Shown one piece after another: positions 6,435 through 14,042 of a stretch of 14,079 nucleotides of DNA (the first letter of the stretch is position 1; every line of letters starts with the position of its first letter). A model generated the notes under the pieces. It was not told where the DNA came from. It did no database searches and saw only the letters and a list, made by a program, of their open reading frames with translations. The position numbers and the translations under genes are program-made. The DNA comes from Myxococcales bacterium (lineage in GTDB: Bacteria; Myxococcota; Polyangia; Fen-1088): NCBI GenBank assembly GCA_003159055.1, contig PMLH01000472.1, positions 450 through 14,528 of the forward strand, given 5' to 3'.

Positions 6435-7739
6435 TCAGGCGAGCGCAGCGGTGATCACCTGTCCCCGGCTAATCTCGGCGGCGATTGACGCGGAATCCAC
6501 GCCGACGGCAGCCAGCACAGTGCGTCCGAAGGAGGCCAGCGTGTCGAACGCGGCGACATCTCCTGCCTGCCCGCCTTGCCCGGTCTTTGAGTCCATCGGG
6601 GTGGCGCCGTAATCGTTCTGCACGGGCACCACGGCGCCAAGCACACCGCCGCGGAAGGGCTTGCCGATCGTGATCGACACCTGGTGATTGGGGTTGTGCT
6701 GGCGCCCGTCGGTGGTGCCGGGGCCGATGGTGCGCCCGAACACGTTCAGAGACAGCAGGCTCACCTGATCGGAGAGCCCCGCCGAGGCAAGCTGTTGCAT
6801 CAGCGACGCAAGGGTGGCGACGCCTGACGTGGTCTGGGCGGTTTCGGTCGCGAGGCCGATGTCGCGGTGGTTGTCGCCACCAAAAGGAATGTGAACCGCG
6901 ACCACCGGCGTGACGTTCATCCGAATCAGGGTGATCGCCGCGAGCATCTGCGAGGCCGCGCTGTTGTCCTTGATGGACGACAGCGCTGACAAAAGATCTT
7001 GGCTGATGTTGCGCACCTGCTGCTCGGAGACGACGAGCGAATCGATGTACGCCCGTTGCGCCGAGGTCGCGCCATTTTTGTACAAATCGTAAAGCTGCGC
7101 CAGCGTCTGGTCGCGCAAGGGCTGCAGCTTGGTCAGGGCCCCGGTCGGATTGGTCAGGGTTGCCTTGAGTGCCAGGGCCGGCACGATGGGCAAGGACGAG
7201 CCCGCGTAGGTCAGCGCCTCCGACGGCGACGTGGCTCCGATGCTGATCGGCTGGGTTTGTATCGTGCCGAGGCAAGGCGCAAGGTGCTTGGCGAGCAGCG
7301 ACGGAAGCATCTCTCCCGCGTCGGTCGCGCCCATCAGCTTGAGCACATCCGGTTCTTTGGGATGCACAGGCGTATTGGTCATCATGTGCCAGAAGCAGGT
7401 TCGGTCGAGCACGTTCTGCGGCAGGCTCGCCCACGGCGCGGCTGCCACGCTCTTTTGCCCATTCAAGGTCAGCGCGGTCGGTGCCAAGGCCGGGTCGGAG
7501 CTGTGAACGATCTTCGCATCGTCGTAGGTTCCCGGGACATTCGCATTGATGGGATCGCCAGCGCCCGAGGTATTGAAGATGATGTACTGAGCCTTGCTCG
7601 GGTCGCTACACGCTGGCGAAGCGAGGGCCTTTCGCGGCGACAGAAGAAGCGAAGCCGGCAGTCCGGTGGCCAAGGCGCGCAGTCCCACCATGCCGCCCCC
7701 GAAGAGCATCGACAGAAGGCTTTGACGTCGGGTGATCAT
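6435..7739 (-). CDS. DUF1501-like Tat-exported protein
   Basis: This 434-residue protein has a twin-arginine signal, T-R-R-Q-S-L-L at residues 3-9, a hydrophobic stretch, and cleavage near A-L-A (38-40), so it should be exported folded. The mature part looks like the DUF1501 family, which is related to alkaline phosphatase/sulfatase-like folds. An early Y-I-I-F-N-T-S-G-A strand is followed by the His-containing G-G-D-N-H-R-D (287-293), a long helix, then L-N-V-F-G-R-T (331-337) and G-R-Q-H-N-P-N-H (345-352). In DUF1501 these correspond to the D-T-H, E-F-G-R-T and G-R-D-H-W positions. The usual Glu before F-G-R-T is Val here, so the metal site may differ. The ATG at 7739 is chosen because AGGTGG lies 5 nt upstream and the Tat motif starts there. 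It is the last gene of the operon. Confidence 0.75.
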   Translation of the reverse strand: MITRRQSLLSMLFGGGMVGLRALATGLPASLLLSPRKALASPACSDPSKAQYIIFNTSGAGDPINANVPGTYDDAKIVHSSDPALAPTALTLNGQKSVAAAPWASLPQNVLDRTCFWHMMTNTPVHPKEPDVLKLMGATDAGEMLPSLLAKHLAPCLGTIQTQPISIGATSPSEALTYAGSSLPIVPALALKATLTNPTGALTKLQPLRDQTLAQLYDLYKNGATSAQRAYIDSLVVSEQQVRNISQDLLSALSSIKDNSAASQMLAAITLIRMNVTPVVAVHIPFGGDNHRDIGLATETAQTTSGVATLASLMQQLASAGLSDQVSLLSLNVFGRTIGPGTTDGRQHNPNHQVSITIGKPFRGGVLGAVVPVQNDYGATPMDSKTGQGGQAGDVAAFDTLASFGRTVLAAVGVDSASIAAEISRGQVITAALA

Positions 7740-7744
7740 CCTTG

Positions 7745-7750
7745 CCACCT
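7745..7750 (-). promoter_or_regulatory. Ribosome-binding site of the DUF1501-like gene
   Basis: AGGTGG on the minus strand lies 5 nt before the ATG at 7739. Its first base is the last base of the upstream gene's TGA (7752-7750), which argues for co-translation of the two genes. It also decides against an earlier TTG at 7760. Confidence 0.7.
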
Positions 7751-9849
7751 CATAATCCAATCGACGTCGACGACGGCGCGAGACACGCGGCCACGAAGGT
7801 CGACTTCAGCGCATCCGACGCGCTTGCCCCTTGCGCGGTGGCGGCCGTGAAGTGCCCCTTGAGCAGGGCAGCAGCCGGTGCCGAGCGCGGATCGGAAGCC
7901 ACGAGGGCCATGACCGTGCTCACGAAATCCGCGATCGCTGCATCTGGCTGGGCGCTCGACCACGCAGCCACGCCCGCCACGCGCTTTGCCGTGGGCACAT
8001 CGATCACATCGGCGGCAATGGCCTCGCAAAGATTTTCCGTCGCTGCCCGGTAGAACAGGGTCGGACTGTTGGGCAACACCGGCATGGTGGCGCCACGGCC
8101 GTATCCGTCGGAGGGCAAGCCGGAGACCAGCTGAATGATGCTGGCTTGCTGTTGCTTCTTGGTGGCGGCATCCCGACCGCACACGTCCGCAAAACCGAGC
8201 CGCGCATCGAGCGCCGCGCACAGGTGGTCACGCCGTGATACCGCGATCACCTCGCCATTGACGTCTGCTGTCCTGGTCTCGGCCGCGTGCGTGGTGAGCG
8301 GCGAGGCGAGCAACTCGGCGACCAGGTTGTTCCAGGAATAGCCCGAGGACTGAAACAGTCCGACGATGCGCTGGAATTCCGGATCGTCGGCCGCACACGC
8401 GACTGAATTCGCATAGGCACAGAGTTTCTGCACCCAGGCCTGGGCAAACAGCGGGTGCCCTGCCAGTACCGCGCCGAAGTCGGCCACTGTCGTGACGGGG
8501 GCTATCACCCCGTGAAACGCGAACAGACCCTTCTGTGCGGCGAAGCTGGTGTCGAGCTGGTTGTGGTAGTTCCACGAGTACGTCGAAGCAAAGATCGAAC
8601 GCAAAGGATCGAGCGACTGGTGGCAGTAGAGGCAGTCCCCCGACGACGCGTGCAAAGCATCGAGGCCAGGCGGCGGGGTGCCTGGCGTGACCGTCGTATC
8701 GGTGCCGTCGATCGAAGCCCCCAGCGCCACAATCAGGGTTTGGTTCAGCGTCACACGCATCTGATTGCTGATGTTGGTCTGCCAATTCGCGAAAAAGGCG
8801 GGCGTCGAAAAGAAGCCAACCCGCGGCACCGACAGCACCAACTCGCTCGCAGCGCGCAAGGTGGGCAGATCGTAGAAGCGGGTTGTGGCCTCGCCAGCAG
8901 CAGGAAGCCGCAAGCTCACCATGGTCCAGTCGGAAAAGTCGCTGGAGGCAAGCTGCGGCGCCGAGGCCGAACCACCCAAGGGCGGACAGGCAATGCCACT
9001 TGCGCTCTTGCGGTTGTCGAGTGAGCCATAGAACAAGTAGTGAAGCGTCAGTGCATTGGCCGGATACACAATCGGATCCTGCGTGCAATCGGCAATCTGC
9101 GAATCCTCGGTCGCAACGTCCGGGTTGTACCAATGCATGTAATTGGAGCTGGTGGGGTCCAGCGTGTCCGCAATGGGAAGGGCGCCCTGACTGGTTTCCA
9201 CCGTGAGCGACAGTTTGGGATTTGCTTGCTTGAAACGATCGGTGACCTTGCCGGCATTGTCGACCTGCCAAACGTCGAGGAACGCGTAAAGCTCCTTGAG
9301 CGCAGTGGTCATCATCAGTCGGCCCGTGATGACGCTTTCGGTGAGCGGCTTGCCGTCGTCGATGAGCTGCAACATGGTGCGTGCGAAGCTCTCCTCGATG
9401 TCCTGCAGCAGCAGCGGCGCGGTGGTGGCGTTCAAGGCGAGTTGCCCCGGATACACCTGGTCGGCGAAATCCGCGGTCGAGATCTGTGTCTGTTGGAACG
9501 CCAGCTCGAAGAAGCGCTTCATCTTCGCGCGGTATTGCGGAAGTTGCATCCAGATCGCGATCAGCGCCTTCAGTTGCGTCGGATCCGCCGCGACTTGCGC
9601 GACTTCCCCGTCGCTGGCCGGCAATCCAACCAGCAGGTTCTTGACCTTTGCGACATAGCTGAACGGCGAGGCGGGCTCGAACAGCGGTGCGGCTTCGTCG
9701 GAAGCGTCAATCGCAACTTCGGTGTCAACCACTGCGGCGTCGAGGGGCGCCCTCGATTGCGCCGCGCAGCCCACCACCAGCAAGCAAGCGGCGCTCATCC
9801 ATCCTCTTGCTAGACAGTCCGGTTTGGCCTCGACTACCGACCACACCAT
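7750..9849 (-). CDS. DUF1588/DUF1592-like lipoprotein with a CxxCH motif
   Basis: This protein is about 699 residues from the ATG at 9849. A hydrophobic segment ends in L-V-V-G-C, a good lipobox (Cys28), followed by an Asp/Ala-rich linker. Around residues 344-425 the order is V-G-F-F-S-T-P-A-F-F, M-R-V-T-L-N-Q-T-L-I-V-A-L-G, a Pro/Gly-rich linker, C-L-Y-C-H-Q-S-L-D-P-L-R (406-417), then a Y-N-Q-L-D-like stretch. This is the layout of the DUF1588 region of the DUF1592/1588/1585 multidomain proteins, whose hallmark is C-x-x-C-H-x-x-x-D-P. These proteins are typically encoded next to DUF1552 or DUF1501 proteins; their biochemical role is not established. The start is uncertain: 9798 has AAGAGGA just upstream but would leave only about 10 residues before the lipid Cys, and a TTG at 9912 gives a longer, unconvincing N-terminus. 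The gene ends 10 nt before the DUF1501-like start. Confidence 0.72.
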   Translation of the reverse strand: MVWSVVEAKPDCLARGWMSAACLLVVGCAAQSRAPLDAAVVDTEVAIDASDEAAPLFEPASPFSYVAKVKNLLVGLPASDGEVAQVAADPTQLKALIAIWMQLPQYRAKMKRFFELAFQQTQISTADFADQVYPGQLALNATTAPLLLQDIEESFARTMLQLIDDGKPLTESVITGRLMMTTALKELYAFLDVWQVDNAGKVTDRFKQANPKLSLTVETSQGALPIADTLDPTSSNYMHWYNPDVATEDSQIADCTQDPIVYPANALTLHYLFYGSLDNRKSASGIACPPLGGSASAPQLASSDFSDWTMVSLRLPAAGEATTRFYDLPTLRAASELVLSVPRVGFFSTPAFFANWQTNISNQMRVTLNQTLIVALGASIDGTDTTVTPGTPPPGLDALHASSGDCLYCHQSLDPLRSIFASTYSWNYHNQLDTSFAAQKGLFAFHGVIAPVTTVADFGAVLAGHPLFAQAWVQKLCAYANSVACAADDPEFQRIVGLFQSSGYSWNNLVAELLASPLTTHAAETRTADVNGEVIAVSRRDHLCAALDARLGFADVCGRDAATKKQQQASIIQLVSGLPSDGYGRGATMPVLPNSPTLFYRAATENLCEAIAADVIDVPTAKRVAGVAAWSSAQPDAAIADFVSTVMALVASDPRSAPAAALLKGHFTAATAQGASASDALKSTFVAACLAPSSTSIGL

Positions 9850-9940
9850 CGACAGTCTGGATGCAAATCTTCCGCTTGCCAGAGGAAAAGGTCGACGACC
9901 GCAGGCACTCAAACAAAACGCACTCCCGCGGTATGCAGCG

Positions 9941-9956
9941 CGTGCGAAGCCGCACG
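9941..9956 (-). terminator. Small hairpin between the barrel gene and the DUF1588-like gene
   Basis: A 6-bp GC-rich stem (9941-9946 with 9951-9956) with a 4-base loop lies in the 168-nt gap. On the minus strand a T-rich patch (complement of 9911-9920) follows only about 20 nt later. It could attenuate transcription between the two genes or be incidental. Confidence 0.25.
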
Positions 9957-10017
9957 AGCCAACCTGCCGTCGGGCGTAAGAAGCGCGGCATTGGCCGCAT
10001 CGAAGCGGGAGCGGCGG

Positions 10018-10932
10018 CTACTTGTTGCCGAAGGTGGCGGCCGAAACCGTCGCGACCACGAACAAGGTGTGCGCGATGTCGGTCACGTCGGTGGAGTCGA
10101 TCGGGCTGACGCCGACCTCGACCATGTACATCGGGGCGATGGTGAAGTTCGGCGAGACCTTGTAGTCGAAGCCGACGTAGGTGCGGTTGTAGCGGAAGCC
10201 GTCCTTCCAGTAGCCGGTCGGCTTGTAGCCGATGGGGGCGCCGGTCTTGGGATTCTTCATGCCGCTGGTGTCGCCGTCTTCCTTGATTCCCAAGAAGACT
10301 TCGTCCGAAACGAAGACGCCCGTCCGATCGGTCAGGGCGTAGCGAAGCTGCAGAAGCTCGCGCAGCACCGTGCCCCAGCCCCAGCGCTGATCGTCCACAC
10401 TCAGCGTCGCCGTTGGAGTCGAATACACATCAGCATAGAATGTATTGTGGAAGATCATCCGGTCGTAGATCGACCAACGGCCGAAGCGGTATTCCCCTGA
10501 GGGAATCACTTCGAGGTTGTGCGAGAAGTTGTAGGTCGATGTGTTGCAGGTATCGTTGATACCAATCGCCGCCGTCGAGCAAGCCATGGTTTCGTTGTAG
10601 GGGGCCTGTTCCGTCAAGCGGCCGCGGCCCGGGTACCCCATGTAGTAGTACCAGAGCGAAGCCTTGAGGGTGAAGTTGCCCCAGCGGTGGGTGTAGTTCG
10701 GACCGAAGAAGAGCTCGATGAACTGAAATCCAGCCTTGCTCTCGCGGCTGCGTGCGAACTCGACCCGCCCGCCCGGCATGGTGGTCAGGCTCCATTCAGG
10801 CGAAAAGGCCAGCACGAAGTTCTGGTCGATCCAGACGCGTCCCTCTTGTTTCGCCGGTTGGTCTGCCTGAGCGACCCCTGCGACGGTCATCAAACCCAAA
10901 ACACCGATGCCGAGAGCTAGCAACTTCTTCAT
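10018..10932 (-). CDS. Outer-membrane beta-barrel protein with Sec signal peptide
   Basis: This 304-residue protein has a textbook Sec signal: M-K-K-L-L-A, a hydrophobic core, and cleavage after A-Q-A at 21-23. The mature part is rich in Tyr, Trp and Phe in alternating patterns (W-I-D-Q-N-F-V-L-A-F, W-S-L-T, F-Q-F-I-E-L-F-F-G-P-N-Y-T-H-R-W, G-Y-W-K-D-G-F-R-Y-N-R-T-Y-V-G-F-D-Y-K-V), as in transmembrane beta-strands of outer-membrane porin-like proteins. The arrangement recalls DUF2490-type barrels, but that is tentative. It does not end in Phe or Trp but in G-N-K, which is unusual for a Bam substrate. GGAGGG (complement of 10936-10941) lies 3 nt upstream of the ATG. It is the first gene of the minus-strand cluster that continues with the DUF1588-like and DUF1501-like genes; its cargo is unknown. 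Confidence 0.8.
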   Translation of the reverse strand: MKKLLALGIGVLGLMTVAGVAQADQPAKQEGRVWIDQNFVLAFSPEWSLTTMPGGRVEFARSRESKAGFQFIELFFGPNYTHRWGNFTLKASLWYYYMGYPGRGRLTEQAPYNETMACSTAAIGINDTCNTSTYNFSHNLEVIPSGEYRFGRWSIYDRMIFHNTFYADVYSTPTATLSVDDQRWGWGTVLRELLQLRYALTDRTGVFVSDEVFLGIKEDGDTSGMKNPKTGAPIGYKPTGYWKDGFRYNRTYVGFDYKVSPNFTIAPMYMVEVGVSPIDSTDVTDIAHTLFVVATVSAATFGNK

Positions 10933-11101
10933 GTTCCCTCCAATTGGCCTGGTCCAGGAAAGAAGCCGTTGTTAACACGAAACCGCCCGCCGACAAAATG
11001 GCGCTCACCAAGGCGCGACGGACGCGCCGCTGCGCGTCTATGGGTATCCCCGCGCCGAGCGTCTTTGGATTCGCGGTGATGGCTGAGCTAGGATGGGTGC
11101 T
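10933..11101. promoter_or_regulatory. Divergent intergenic region, likely carrying promoters both ways
   Basis: This 169-nt gap separates the divergent barrel and second anchor-D lipoprotein genes, so promoters in both directions are expected. On the minus strand a weak sigma70-like pair is visible: TTGTCG (complement of 10991-10996), 16 nt, then TAACAA (complement of 10969-10974), which would give a leader of about 30 nt. I find no convincing promoter on the plus strand. The plus-strand gene has AGGA at 11090-11093, 8 nt before its ATG at 11102. Confidence 0.35.
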
Positions 11102-12919
11102 ATGGCGTTCGTCTCGAAGAGCGTGAGCACCTGCTGTGGGATCGCCGCGACTTTCATTTTCGTCGCGTGCGGAGGCGCACGTACGCCGATGTTGCCGCCT
11201 ACTTGCGAGATCAAGGTCGTTCCTACGGCCCTTGATTTCGGCAGCGTTCTTCCCGGAGAAGCTGCCACAAAGCAAGTCCGCATCATCGATATTGGCGGCG
11301 CCGAATGTATTCTCTCGAGCATCGCCCTCGGCCCGGCGACCGATGCTTGGTTTGGCCTGTCCGGTCCAAGCGAGGTGACCGTGCAACCGGGCGCATCGGC
11401 CCTCGTAAACGTTTCGTTTCAGCCGGCCAAAGCCTCGATTCCTCTCACTCGCACGGGCGAGCTGACTTTCAACGCGAGCTCCGAGACCAGGGGCTACGTT
11501 GCCCTGCCGTTGACGGCAAAGATCCAATCGGACTGCAAGCTCGATGTCTCGCCAACCGCCCTCGACTTTGGCCACGTCGCACTGGACAATACGGCGACCA
11601 GAACCGTCCAACTTGTGAACCGGGGCACCGGACCATGCGAGATACAAGACATCGCGATCGGCCCGGGGAGCGATTCGCAGTTCCACCTGGATTCGCCGAA
11701 TGCATTCGCGCTGGAGCCCGGAGAGCAGCAATCGCTCGAGGTCAGCTTCCACGCCGTGGATCCGGCAACGCCCCATCACCGCACCGGGACCCTGGTCTTC
11801 GGCAGCAACGATCCGGCCAAGGCGAAGGGCAACGTCCCTCTGTCGGCGGACATCGACATCGGCTGCGATTTGAGCTGGCTGCCCAGCAGCGTTGATTTCG
11901 GCAACGTCATGCTGAACACCAAGGCGAACGGCCACGTGTCGCTGGCGAACGACGGCAGCGACACCTGCTACGTCTCGGACATTGCCATCACGCCGGACAG
12001 TGAGCCCAATTTCCGCCTCACCTCGCAAGCGAGCATTGCCGTCGCGCCCGGAGCGATCGCCTCGATTGACCTCACCTTCACGGCCGCGGACAGCTCGCCG
12101 CCGCACCTCAAGACCGGCACGCTGGTGTTCGAGACCGGAAACAAGCGCACCCCCACCGCGAAGGTTCCGCTGTCCGCGAATGTGGACACCGTGTGTGTCG
12201 AGGCCAGCCGCTGGATCTACACGGTGGATGACAACAGCCTGCTGTCGCGGTTCGACCCGGACACTCTGACATTCACGGACATCGCCCGGCTTCGGTGCCC
12301 GACCTCGGAAAGTCCGAATTCGATGGCGGTGGACCAGAACGCCGTGGCGTGGGTCGCCTACCACGGCGGTAATATGTTCAAGGTGAATACCACCACCGGA
12401 GCTTGCGAGGCGAGCGGCTTTCAGACCCAATACGGCCTCAAGGAGTTCGGCATGGGCTTCGTCTTCGACCCGACCACCGGCCAAGACACCCTCTACATCG
12501 CGGGGGGGGACTCGATGTCTGGCACGCAATCGACCCTCGCCACGGTCTCCTTTCCCCAGCTTGTCGTGACGCCGATAGGAGCTGTCTACGCCGGGCTGCC
12601 CGAGATGACCGGCACGGGTGACGGCCAGCTGTGGGGATTCGTTCCGGCGGGTTCGAGCAGCTCAGGCCTCTCGGCGCTGATTCGCATCGATACCAACTCG
12701 GGAAAGACGCTAGACATCTACCAATACTCATACCAAACGCTTCCCGATGGCTATTCCTGGGCTATGAAGTTCTGGGGCGGCTACTTCTGGATCTTCCTCG
12801 ACACGTCCGTTTACAGAGTCGACCGCAACAAGCCCAGCGTGGCCGATCCTGTCACCGTCCATGGCAACCACGGGTACATCGTCGGGGCCGGCGTCTCGAC
12901 CTGCGCGCCCGTGCAGTAG
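11102..12919 (+). CDS. Lipoprotein with three 110-residue choice-of-anchor D repeats and a propeller-like C-terminal domain
   Basis: This 605-residue protein has a signal segment ending in F-V-A-C (Cys23), a plausible lipobox. Three consecutive beta-domains of the choice-of-anchor D type (about residues 35-364) each carry C-x-L/I at the start, P-x-x-L/V-D-F-G-x-V, a Cys 34 residues later, an I-A-I/L-x-P strand, a P-G-x-x-x-x-V-x-F strand, T-G-x-L-x-F and a closing V/L-P-L-x-A. The remaining 240 residues contain W-I-Y-T-V-D-D, S-M-A-V-D-Q-N, F-V-F-D-P-T-T-G-Q-D-T-L-Y-I-A-G-G and G-D-G-Q-L-W-G-F. These resemble beta-propeller blades of NHL/SMP-30-like proteins. It is presumably an envelope-anchored or surface protein that may bind a ligand. 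ATG 11102 is preferred over 11093 because AGGA is 8 nt upstream of it and adjacent to the other. Its stop abuts the next gene's stop. Confidence 0.86.
   Translation: MAFVSKSVSTCCGIAATFIFVACGGARTPMLPPTCEIKVVPTALDFGSVLPGEAATKQVRIIDIGGAECILSSIALGPATDAWFGLSGPSEVTVQPGASALVNVSFQPAKASIPLTRTGELTFNASSETRGYVALPLTAKIQSDCKLDVSPTALDFGHVALDNTATRTVQLVNRGTGPCEIQDIAIGPGSDSQFHLDSPNAFALEPGEQQSLEVSFHAVDPATPHHRTGTLVFGSNDPAKAKGNVPLSADIDIGCDLSWLPSSVDFGNVMLNTKANGHVSLANDGSDTCYVSDIAITPDSEPNFRLTSQASIAVAPGAIASIDLTFTAADSSPPHLKTGTLVFETGNKRTPTAKVPLSANVDTVCVEASRWIYTVDDNSLLSRFDPDTLTFTDIARLRCPTSESPNSMAVDQNAVAWVAYHGGNMFKVNTTTGACEASGFQTQYGLKEFGMGFVFDPTTGQDTLYIAGGDSMSGTQSTLATVSFPQLVVTPIGAVYAGLPEMTGTGDGQLWGFVPAGSSSSGLSALIRIDTNSGKTLDIYQYSYQTLPDGYSWAMKFWGGYFWIFLDTSVYRVDRNKPSVADPVTVHGNHGYIVGAGVSTCAPVQ
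11204..12193 (+). repeat. Three in-phase 330-bp (110-codon) domain repeats
   Basis: Units run 11204-11533, 11534-11863 and 11864-12193. Their first Cys codons and L/V-D-F-G motifs fall exactly 110 codons apart, and the internal Cys lies 34 residues after the first in every unit. The repeat is strict at the protein level but diverged at the DNA level, so it is an old duplication kept in register. Confidence 0.85.
12502..12509 (+). repeat. G8 homopolymer inside the second anchor-D lipoprotein gene
   Basis: Eight consecutive G bases encode part of I-A-G-G-D in the propeller-like domain. This is the longest mononucleotide run noticed in the window. Loss or gain of one G would end the protein out of frame in its last quarter. 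Confidence 0.8.
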
Positions 12920-13858
12920 CTACCTCTTCCGTCGAAACACCAGCAGGGCCGGGTCGATCTCGGGCGGCAAGATCAGGCGCGACAGCCTCGGGTCGGTGGT
13001 CATGTCGAAGGTGGTTTGCGCCTGGTAGGCCTCCCAGTTGCCGGCAGCGAAGCGGTGGCGGGTGGTGAGCACGAGGTACATCTCGACCGACGCGCTGGCG
13101 AACACGGCTACCTCGAAGGTGTTCTTGGGCGGCGGATAGGAACAAAGCACGACGGGCGGGCGGTGGCGGGCCAGGGCGGCTTCGGCGTCGAGCTTCTCCA
13201 CATCGTCGGGATAGTCGATGGCGTGGCCCCAGCTGTGGTCGTCGGTCGCGGTGATCGTCGTGCCGGCGGCACGCAGAAAGCGCGACAGGCAGCCGTCGCC
13301 AGCGGCGATCTCCAGGGCCGGGCGGTCGCCGATCAGGGCCACCAGCGCGGAAATCAGCTCGCGCGAATAGAAGGCGTAGATGCCCTTGGGATTGACCAGC
13401 GGCATGAGCAAGCGCTTCTGCGTGACCAGCGGCCACAGCCAGCGAAACGCACGCATGGAAACCGGCTTACGAACCAGGGCGTGTGAGAAGAACAGGCGCT
13501 GGACCAGAAAACCATTCCACAACGAGAAGCGATGGCGCCCGCGGGCACCCAGCGCTGCGGCCTGCACGGCGCGCTGGGCGGCGAGGTAGGCCAGTCGGCT
13601 GCGCACGAGATATGGAAGCGCGGTGGCGAGCACTTGCGGGTTCTTGCGGCTCTTCTCCACGCGCTGGCGATAGGGCTGGGCTGCCTCTTGCGCGGCTCGC
13701 ACGAACGCCGCGATGGCGTCCGGCCGCTTGGTGGCGGTGGCTTCCACAAGCGCGGGGCCGACGGCCTCCCATTCCTCCGGAAAGCGCTCGATGAGCACAT
13801 CCAGCGATGCGGATTCGACGAGCGCAAGTTGTCGCTCGATACGCTTGGGATTGGCCAT
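12920..13858 (-). CDS. Divergent SAM methyltransferase-like protein
   Basis: This 312-residue cytoplasmic protein has a helical, basic N-terminal half (about 1-175) rich in Ala, Arg and Leu with no family I recognise. The C-terminal half looks like a class I methyltransferase core: A-L-E-I-A-A-G-D-G-C-L-S-R-F-L (181-195) as the SAM-binding motif I, A-T-D-D-H-S-W (204-210) with the acidic ribose-binding position, and V-V-L-C-S-Y-P-P-P-K-N-T-F-E (236-249) at the motif IV strand. The S-Y-P-P-P resembles the N/D-P-P-Y/W motif of amino-methyltransferases, although no such activity can be assigned. Its TAG (12922-12920) directly abuts the TAG of the plus-strand gene. No clear ribosome-binding site precedes ATG 13858. 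Confidence 0.72.
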   Translation of the reverse strand: MANPKRIERQLALVESASLDVLIERFPEEWEAVGPALVEATATKRPDAIAAFVRAAQEAAQPYRQRVEKSRKNPQVLATALPYLVRSRLAYLAAQRAVQAAALGARGRHRFSLWNGFLVQRLFFSHALVRKPVSMRAFRWLWPLVTQKRLLMPLVNPKGIYAFYSRELISALVALIGDRPALEIAAGDGCLSRFLRAAGTTITATDDHSWGHAIDYPDDVEKLDAEAALARHRPPVVLCSYPPPKNTFEVAVFASASVEMYLVLTTRHRFAAGNWEAYQAQTTFDMTTDPRLSRLILPPEIDPALLVFRRKR

Positions 13859-13873
13859 GAATCGGCCGTCACC

Positions 13874-14042
13874 CTAGCAGCCCGTGGCAAGAGTCTCCAC
13901 GTCGCCGTTTGGATGTCTTCGGGACCGGCTGCTGCGTCGCCGCTCGCTTGAATACCTCTAGTGTTCGGCGCTTCGCTGCTCCCTGTATCCGGCCCGAATC
14001 CGCCCCGAACGGCTCGGTCCGACTTTCACCACGGGCTGCTAG
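13874..14042. mobile_element. 169-bp element with imperfect 22-bp terminal inverted repeats (MITE-like)
   Basis: The left arm 13874-13895 and right arm 14021-14042 are inverted repeats identical at 19 of 22 positions, with the outer 14 bases perfect (CTAGCAGCCCGTGG and its complement). Both ends carry TA just inside the outermost base, which would fit a TA target duplication of the IS630/mariner type. There is no open frame that looks real inside. The first 11 bases of the arm after its leading C recur at 104-114. This could be a non-autonomous mobile element, a dispersed intergenic repeat, or a long-range stem in an RNA. The rest of the 221-nt end region (13859-14079) holds no gene I can see. 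Confidence 0.45.

Noticed and set aside
7740..7760. TTG start of the DUF1501-like gene at 7760
   Set aside because: ATG 7739 has a good AGGTGG site and starts right before the Tat motif; the TTG lies within the upstream gene and has no such site.
8620..8634. The CxxCH motif read as a cytochrome c heme site
   Set aside because: It is a single motif inside a DUF1588-like context, where C-x-x-C-H-x-x-x-D-P is a family hallmark; no other cytochrome c feature such as an axial Met region is evident.
9850..9912. Earlier TTG start for the DUF1588-like lipoprotein
   Set aside because: It would place the lipobox Cys at residue 49 behind a charged stretch; the ribosome-binding evidence is poor.
10796..12529. 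Long minus-strand open frame opposite the second anchor-D lipoprotein
   Set aside because: It overlaps both a signal-peptide-bearing barrel gene and the repeat-containing lipoprotein; its Arg/Ala-rich, motif-free product is typical of a GC-bias shadow.
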